In this document: in pieces, positions 47,298-51,939 of the stretch
Layout: every line of letters starts with the position of its first letter
How positions within the stretch are numbered: the stretch's first letter is position 1
From: Gloeocapsopsis crepidinum LEGE 06123
GTDB taxonomy: Bacteria > Cyanobacteriota > Cyanobacteriia > Cyanobacteriales > Chroococcidiopsidaceae
DNA: 51,939 bases
NCBI RefSeq assembly: GCF_015207655.1
Contig: NZ_JADEWN010000040.1
Coordinates: 1-51,939 of the forward strand
Direction: 5' to 3'
The notes under the pieces: generated by a model
What the model was told of the DNA's origin: nothing
The model's database searches: none
The model's input: the letters and a program-made list of their open reading frames with translations, nothing else
Made by a program: the position numbers and the translations under genes

Positions 47298-48479
47298 TCA
47301 CTCCAAGACAACTTGTGCGCCCCAAATGTCTTGAGGAAGAAAAGAGCGTTCTTTAGGGATTGGTGCAACTGGCTTAGCGAGAGTAAATTTTCCTGCTTCA
47401 ATCCACTGTTTTAGGGCGATTGTGACTTGACGTGATAAAAACAAACTGGCTAGGGGAGCAACGCGCACAGGTTTCCCTTCAATCGCGATCCGCCCAGATT
47501 TAAGCTGTGCGTAACTGACCAAACCAAAGGTAGGACGCACGCGACGTGGAATCGAAAAGTCTACGATAGGAGCTACTAAGTCGTTGTCTTGAACTGCACA
47601 GCGGGCAACGACTTCCTCGTTTATAACGGGTAAGGGTACTCCGACGCCGATCATGAGAGAAGGACCATAGCTTTTAAAATAGCAACCACGTACCCAACGG
47701 GCATCCATTTGTTTGGCATCACCAATCAAAGCTAAAGTTGCCGCAGGACCTATTGGTGTGTCGTTTGGGAGGCGCTTTTGTAAAGGAAAGTGTTGTGTCC
47801 CTTCCCAAGCAACATAGCCAATGCCACCACCTAAGAAAATTCGCGTACCAATTCCAATTAGTTGTAAATTCGGGTCGTTTAATAGTGGAGAAAGTGCCCC
47901 AGGGTTTGAGTAAACAGCATTAGCTAAACGAGGTTGTAGCGGTCCTAGATACGTGTGTAAAGGGCGATCGCCGCCATTGACTCCTACAATAAAATTTTGG
48001 TATAGATTTCGGGGATTGAATAAATAAAACTGGTTAATCGTGTCGCGGGTAATTGTCGTTTCAAACGTCGCACGCGGATAACAATCAGTGACTTGTCCTA
48101 AAGCACGTAGCTGGATTGGTAATCCAGCAATCAAGTCGGAAATAACATGACCCCCGCCTTTTTCTCGCACTTCTTCACCATCAATTGCTTCAACCGCCTG
48201 AGTTGCGCCTAAATATAAATCTACGGCTCCAAAGCCCGAATAAGCGGGAACACCATCCAACCAACAGCGACGAATTTTAATTGGGGGATCGGTATGTCCT
48301 AAATTAATAATGGCTCCCGATGATTCCATCGGCTCAAATGTGCCAGTAGTAATGACATCTACTTCTTTTGCGGCTTGACTAACGCCGACTTCTGCAACCC
48401 GTGCTTTCAATTCCTCAACTGTTAACACCACTGCACTTTGGCGAGCGATTTTTTCATTAATTTCGGCAATTGTACGCAT
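47298..48479 (-). CDS. Homocysteine biosynthesis protein (DUF39 family)
   Basis: A 393-residue soluble protein of the family named for homocysteine formation from aspartate semialdehyde with sulfide donor in methanogens. Signatures: RTIAEINEKIARQSAVVLT, VDVITTGTFEPMESSGA, GGGIGYVAWEGTQHF, DAKQMDARWVRGCYFKSYG (the Cys of RGCYF and others are conserved). Cyanobacterial activity is inferred from the family. It has no partner gene with ferredoxin-like or CBS domain adjacent, although in methanogens one is needed. The low-complexity region 47147-47297 separates it from the 305-residue gene. Confidence 0.88.
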   Translation of the reverse strand: MRTIAEINEKIARQSAVVLTVEELKARVAEVGVSQAAKEVDVITTGTFEPMESSGAIINLGHTDPPIKIRRCWLDGVPAYSGFGAVDLYLGATQAVEAIDGEEVREKGGGHVISDLIAGLPIQLRALGQVTDCYPRATFETTITRDTINQFYLFNPRNLYQNFIVGVNGGDRPLHTYLGPLQPRLANAVYSNPGALSPLLNDPNLQLIGIGTRIFLGGGIGYVAWEGTQHFPLQKRLPNDTPIGPAATLALIGDAKQMDARWVRGCYFKSYGPSLMIGVGVPLPVINEEVVARCAVQDNDLVAPIVDFSIPRRVRPTFGLVSYAQLKSGRIAIEGKPVRVAPLASLFLSRQVTIALKQWIEAGKFTLAKPVAPIPKERSFLPQDIWGAQVVLE

Positions 48480-48523
48480 ATTGTGAGGGAATTGGAACTG
48501 GAGGAAATGAAGATTACTGACTA

Positions 48524-48712
48524 CTATGACTCGGAATGCTGTTGGAAGCGTTGGAACAAAGCGATCGCCATAACGATACTCGGTAGTAAAACAACAATCA
48601 ATGCAGTTATTGTCGTTGGCAGAATTGGTAGATATGCACCACCATACTTAATCAAAACTGACATGACAGTAGATAACAAAAGCACCTTAAAAATAAATCC
48701 AGTCTGATTCAT
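48524..48712 (-). CDS. Small membrane protein, 62 residues
   Basis: Starts MNQTGFIFKVLLLSTVMSVL and has two hydrophobic stretches (about 7-24 and 32-54; TALIVVLLPSIVMAIALF) with a short polar tail. Its hydrophobic pattern is much more convincing than the 89-residue opposite-strand ORF over the same bases. It is upstream of the homocysteine biosynthesis gene in the same direction, 44 bases away. Function unknown; I recall similar small cyanobacterial proteins only vaguely. Confidence 0.7.
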   Translation of the reverse strand: MNQTGFIFKVLLLSTVMSVLIKYGGAYLPILPTTITALIVVLLPSIVMAIALFQRFQQHSES

Positions 48713-49042
48713 GATTTACGCTTATTGTTTGAGGGACTTATATTTTAATCTTGCTACGGCTCTAAAAACTGTCAAGCCGATGCGTTAGCATATTTCGGTT
48801 TCAAAAGCTTTGAATTTTGAAGTTAAGAATATCCAAAACATTATTCTTTACAAGTAAGTCCGCGAAGTTGTAAACAAGCAAGGGTAGAGGTTGCAGTTTT
48901 TTCTCCCTACTTTCCTGCATTTCAAGGTGTGGATTTTGCGGTGGAAAGTTAAGTAAACACCGAACTGGTAGCGCGATCCCCTACTTTTACAATATCTTTA
49001 GAGCCATTTAATTTAGCCCAAGCTCTAACGCTTAGTCAGTTA
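48713..49042. other. Intergenic region with divergent promoters
   Basis: About 330 AT-rich bases between the 62-residue gene (minus) and the DUF1614 gene (plus). I see no RNA gene, riboswitch or repeat. Confidence 0.45.
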
Positions 49043-49711
49043 ATGTTTTACCTGCCGGTATCATTTTTACTATTCCTAGTCTTATTACTGTTACTGCCAT
49101 TTCTTTGGTTCACTGTAGCAGTTGATGTTGTAAGGCTAGCAGTAGCCAAGCTGGGGTTTGCACCCGATGTCGCAGTGTTATTACTAGCTGCAGTCATCAT
49201 CGGCAGTACAATCAACATTCCACTTTATAAAGTGGCAGCTCCGCAAACAACTGCAGATAATTTAACACAGTTGTGGTTACAAGAATATTGGGGCATTCCT
49301 CTCAAACGCATGAAACGCTCCACTGTAGTAGCAATTAATGTGGGAGGCGGTGTCATTCCAGTGGGGTTGGCGTTGTATCAATTTACGCAAGGTGATGCGC
49401 TAGCAATTGTGTTAATGACTGCCATTGTTACATTAGTTAGTTACTATGCAGCGCGAGTTGTCCCAGGAATTGGTATTCAGATGAATCCTTTACTCGCACC
49501 TTTAACAGCTGCTTTATCGGCAATGGTACTAGCGACAGCCCATGCTGCGCCTGTTGCTTTTGCAGGCGGGATCTTAGGAACTTTAATTGGTGCTGACTTA
49601 CTGCATCTCAAAGACATTCAAGCAATGAGTTCTGGCGTCTTAAGTATCGGTGGTGCAGGAGTATTTGATGGTATTACTTTGTGTGGTTTATTTGCTTTGC
49701 TATTGACCTAA
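49043..49711 (+). CDS. DUF1614 membrane protein
   Basis: A 222-residue integral membrane protein with about six hydrophobic segments. DUF1614 signatures: SFLLFLVLLLLLPFLWFTVA (shortened), IIGSTINIPLY, AINVGGGVIPVGLALY and LKDIQAMSSGVLSIGGAGVFDGI (in parts: SSGVLSIGGAGVFDGI). Function unknown. No good Shine-Dalgarno. An inverted repeat follows the stop. Confidence 0.87.
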   Translation: MFYLPVSFLLFLVLLLLLPFLWFTVAVDVVRLAVAKLGFAPDVAVLLLAAVIIGSTINIPLYKVAAPQTTADNLTQLWLQEYWGIPLKRMKRSTVVAINVGGGVIPVGLALYQFTQGDALAIVLMTAIVTLVSYYAARVVPGIGIQMNPLLAPLTAALSAMVLATAHAAPVAFAGGILGTLIGADLLHLKDIQAMSSGVLSIGGAGVFDGITLCGLFALLLT

Positions 49712-49736
49712 ATTGTGTGAAAAAGAAGGGGCTGGA

Positions 49737-49833
49737 GGTCAGGAATCAGGTATCAGGGGAAGAAACATAAAGCATCTTCATTCAACACCTTACTTGTCAT
49801 TTCCCTGACCTCTAACCTCTGATTCCTGACCCC
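49737..49833. repeat. Large imperfect inverted repeat between DUF1614 and ftsH
   Basis: The left arm GGTCAGGAATCAG followed by GTATCAGGGGAA, and the right arm TTCCCTGACC...CTGATTCCTGACC, are complementary in the outer 13 bases (13 of 13) and also in the inner GGGGAA/TTCCCT part. The loop is about 35-40 AT-rich bases. It can act as a terminator for the DUF1614 gene or be a dispersed repeat; TCAGGAATCAGG-type words are common in cyanobacterial spacers. Confidence 0.65.
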
Positions 49834-49879
49834 TCTTAATGCTAAATGCTAATGACTGAATATAGGAGAAGCTATTGAA

Positions 49880-51808
49880 ATGCCTGTAGAAACAAACAAC
49901 AAAAAGCGTCCAAAAAAACAACCTCAAGCACGGCAATTTGGCGGCAGTCTACTCATTTTATTTACGATACTTTTGCTACTAAATTTCATTGTGCCGAGCT
50001 TTGGTTCACGTTTACCGCAAGTGCCTTACAGTGACTTTATTACGCAAGTTGAAGCAGATCGAGTTGATCGGGCGATTGTGGGAAGCGATCGCATTGAATT
50101 TGCCCTCAAACCTGAAACAGAAGGGGAAAGTCAAGTATTTACTACAACACCAATTACAATTGACCTCGATTTACCTAAAATTCTCCGCGAACATAATGTC
50201 AAATATGCAGCTCCAGCACCAAATAATAATGGTTGGATTGGAACTATTTTAAGTTGGGTAATACCGCCATTAATTTTCTTTGGAATTTGGGGATTTTTGA
50301 TTAATCGTCAAGGTGGTGGTCCTGCAGCATTAACTGTTGGTAAAAGTAAAGCCCGTATTTATTCAGAAGGAACGACTGGAGTTAAGTTTAGTGATGTTGC
50401 AGGTGTTGAAGAAGCGAAACAAGAAGTCCAAGAAGTTGTCGATTTCTTAAAAAATGCAGGTAAGTATACCAAACTTGGAGCCAAAATTCCTAAAGGAGTT
50501 TTACTTGTAGGACCTCCAGGAACAGGTAAAACACTTCTTGCTAAAGCGATCGCCGGTGAAGCGGGTGTTCCGTTCTTCAGCATTTCTGGTTCTGAATTTA
50601 TCGAGTTATTTGTTGGTGTTGGTGCAGCAAGAGTCCGTGACTTGTTTGAACAAGCGAAGCAACAAGCCCCTTGTATTGTCTTTATCGATGAGTTAGATGC
50701 TTTGGGTAAGTCGCGAGGCGGTGCGAATGGCTTTGTTGGCGGTAACGACGAACGCGAACAAACGCTAAACCAACTCTTAACTGAAATGGATGGTTTCGAT
50801 GCGAATACTGGCGTGATTATCATTGCAGCAACAAACCGCCCTGAAATTCTAGACCCTGCGTTACGCCGTCCTGGTAGATTTGACCGTCAAGTTGTCGTCG
50901 ATCGTCCTGATAAAGTTGGTCGCGAAGCGATTCTCAAAGTTCATGCACGGAATGTCAAGTTAGCAGATGATGTCGATCTCCTCACAGTTGCAGGACGTAC
51001 ACCAGGATTTGCTGGAGCAGATTTAGCAAATTTAGTCAATGAAGCCGCATTGCTTGCAGCCCGACAAAATCGTGAAGCTGTGGCGATGAGTGACTTTAAT
51101 GAAGCAATTGAACGTGTTGTTGCTGGTTTAGAGAGGCGATCGCGCGTTCTTAATGAAAATGAGAAAAAGACGGTTGCCTATCATGAAGTTGGTCATGCCA
51201 TTATTGGTGCTTTAATGCCTGGCGCAGGTAAAGTTGAGAAAATCTCTGTGGTTCCTCGTGGTGTGGGTGCTTTGGGTTATACCGTACAAATGCCCGAAGA
51301 AGACCGCTTTTTGATGATTGAGGATGAATTGCGCGGTCGAATTGCAATACTCCTTGGTGGACGTTCAGCTGAAGAATTAATTTTTGGCAAAGTGTCTACA
51401 GGTGCAAGTGATGATATTCAAAAAGCAACTGATTTAGCCGAACGCGCTGTAACGCTCTATGGTATGAGTGATGAGTTGGGTCCTGTTGCTTTTGAGAAAA
51501 TTCAACAAGAGTTCTTAGGCGGTTATAGTAATCCGCGTCGTTCGGTTAGCCCAAAAGTTGCCGAAGATATCGACCGCGAAGTCAAGGACATTGTTGATGG
51601 CGCACATCATATTGCTTTGAGCATTTTGGATCAAAATCGCGATCTATTAGAGGAAACTGCTCAGATTTTGTTGCAACAAGAAATTCTCGAAGGCAAACAA
51701 CTCCACACACAACTAAATAAAGTACAAACACCACCAGAGTTAGATGAGTGGCTGCGAACAGGGAAGTTGTCTCCTGATCAGCCGTTGATGCAATCTGTTT
51801 TGGTGTAA
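49880..51808 (+). CDS. ftsH: ATP-dependent zinc metalloprotease FtsH
   Basis: A 642-residue membrane AAA+ protease that degrades membrane proteins such as damaged D1 of photosystem II. Two membrane helices (about 21-39 and 119-142) flank the short lumenal/periplasmic domain. Walker A GPPGTGKT (211-218), Walker B FIDELDALG (about 268-276), the second-region RPGRFDRQ, and the zinc site H435-E436-V-G-H439, with the third ligand in GASDDIQKATD. An AGGAG lies upstream. Cyanobacteria have four FtsH paralogues; assignment to FtsH2 or FtsH3 is not attempted. Followed by a terminator. Confidence 0.96.
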   Translation: MPVETNNKKRPKKQPQARQFGGSLLILFTILLLLNFIVPSFGSRLPQVPYSDFITQVEADRVDRAIVGSDRIEFALKPETEGESQVFTTTPITIDLDLPKILREHNVKYAAPAPNNNGWIGTILSWVIPPLIFFGIWGFLINRQGGGPAALTVGKSKARIYSEGTTGVKFSDVAGVEEAKQEVQEVVDFLKNAGKYTKLGAKIPKGVLLVGPPGTGKTLLAKAIAGEAGVPFFSISGSEFIELFVGVGAARVRDLFEQAKQQAPCIVFIDELDALGKSRGGANGFVGGNDEREQTLNQLLTEMDGFDANTGVIIIAATNRPEILDPALRRPGRFDRQVVVDRPDKVGREAILKVHARNVKLADDVDLLTVAGRTPGFAGADLANLVNEAALLAARQNREAVAMSDFNEAIERVVAGLERRSRVLNENEKKTVAYHEVGHAIIGALMPGAGKVEKISVVPRGVGALGYTVQMPEEDRFLMIEDELRGRIAILLGGRSAEELIFGKVSTGASDDIQKATDLAERAVTLYGMSDELGPVAFEKIQQEFLGGYSNPRRSVSPKVAEDIDREVKDIVDGAHHIALSILDQNRDLLEETAQILLQQEILEGKQLHTQLNKVQTPPELDEWLRTGKLSPDQPLMQSVLV

Positions 51809-51841
51809 GTGAACCTGAGTTCGGGTTAAGCAGATGGAGGT

Positions 51842-51873
51842 AAAGCCCATTCTAAGTGAAGGGAGGGCTTTTT
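51842..51873 (+). terminator. Intrinsic terminator after ftsH
   Basis: AAAGCCC (51842-51848) and GGGCTTT (51865-51871) form a stem over a 16-base loop, followed by T residues within the arm and after it. It lies 34 bases after the ftsH stop, as expected for a rho-independent terminator. Confidence 0.8.
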
Positions 51874-51939
51874 GGGCTGATGACAATAAGCAATCAAACC
51901 ACAGAGGACATTAACACCAAAATTGACGGGACTACGATG

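Noticed and set aside
48438-48707. 89-residue ORF on the plus strand
   Set aside because: Opposite to the more convincing 62-residue membrane protein and overlapping the start of the homocysteine biosynthesis gene; no ribosome site.
1-51939. CRISPR array, rRNA operon or prophage
   Set aside because: No regularly spaced repeats, rRNA sequence or phage structural genes were seen.

Overview
This 52 kb window is a piece of a cyanobacterial chromosome. The evidence is a psbI photosystem II gene, cyanobacteria-typical families (DUF3769 outer-membrane protein, DUF3172, AMIN-domain proteins, Uma2 and DUF29 proteins), and the many copies of the palindrome GCGATCGC (HIP1) inside and between genes. Codon use and intergenic repeats suggest a larger-genome lineage of the Chroococcidiopsis/Gloeocapsopsis kind, but that placement is inference. 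I see no prophage, CRISPR array or complete insertion sequence. Most of the window is ordinary chromosomal housekeeping with a few remodelled accessory spots.

Layout. 1-2.4 kb: 5' half of a GH38 alpha-mannosidase gene (cut by the window edge) with an in-frame palindromic repeat, and a SUKH/SMI1 gene flanked by a duplicated start of the mannosidase gene. 2.4-8.3 kb: an unknown Gln/Pro-rich protein, a CPA2 antiporter with a UspA tail behind a fluoride-type riboswitch, a DUF3769 LptD-like outer-membrane protein and psbI. 8.5-12.4 kb: glycogen phosphorylase, a DUF429 protein and a small membrane protein. 12.4-14.3 kb: two secreted/cytosolic NTF2-like proteins divergent from a MarR regulator across a 30-bp palindrome. 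14.4-20.5 kb: Uma2 protein, GDSL autotransporter, ABC-2 permease, DUF3172, AMIN protein, endonuclease V. 20.7-22.8 kb: prohibitin-like protein, a 46-residue small protein and two DUF202 membrane proteins. 22.8-29 kb: a three-gene phosphorelay operon (multi-domain response regulator/GGDEF, PAS-rich sensor kinase, single receiver). 29.1-34.1 kb: mnmH, then an iron-siderophore locus (AraC regulator, TonB receptor, binding protein) in which a deletion appears to have fused the receptor's 5' part to the last third of a binding-protein gene. 34.1-36 kb: an orphan HsdR-N-like protein, tRNA-Gly(UCC), a DUF29 protein and a small membrane protein. 36-39.5 kb: pdhB-secD-secF operon. 39.8-44.9 kb: sdhA, a membrane-anchored phosphate-binding-like protein paired with a Ser/Thr kinase, and a GDT1 manganese exporter behind a yybP-ykoY riboswitch with an attenuator. 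44.9-51.9 kb: TPR protein, an unknown basic-tailed protein, the homocysteine biosynthesis protein, a small membrane protein, a DUF1614 protein and ftsH with its terminator.

The most informative points are two ion-sensing riboswitches controlling transporters (fluoride with the antiporter, manganese with GDT1), the decayed siderophore locus, the duplication scar around the SUKH gene, the in-frame repeat in the mannosidase, and the strong MarR palindrome. I found no clear candidate for a wholly new multi-gene system; the closest are the anchored binding protein/kinase pair and the MarR/NTF2 module.
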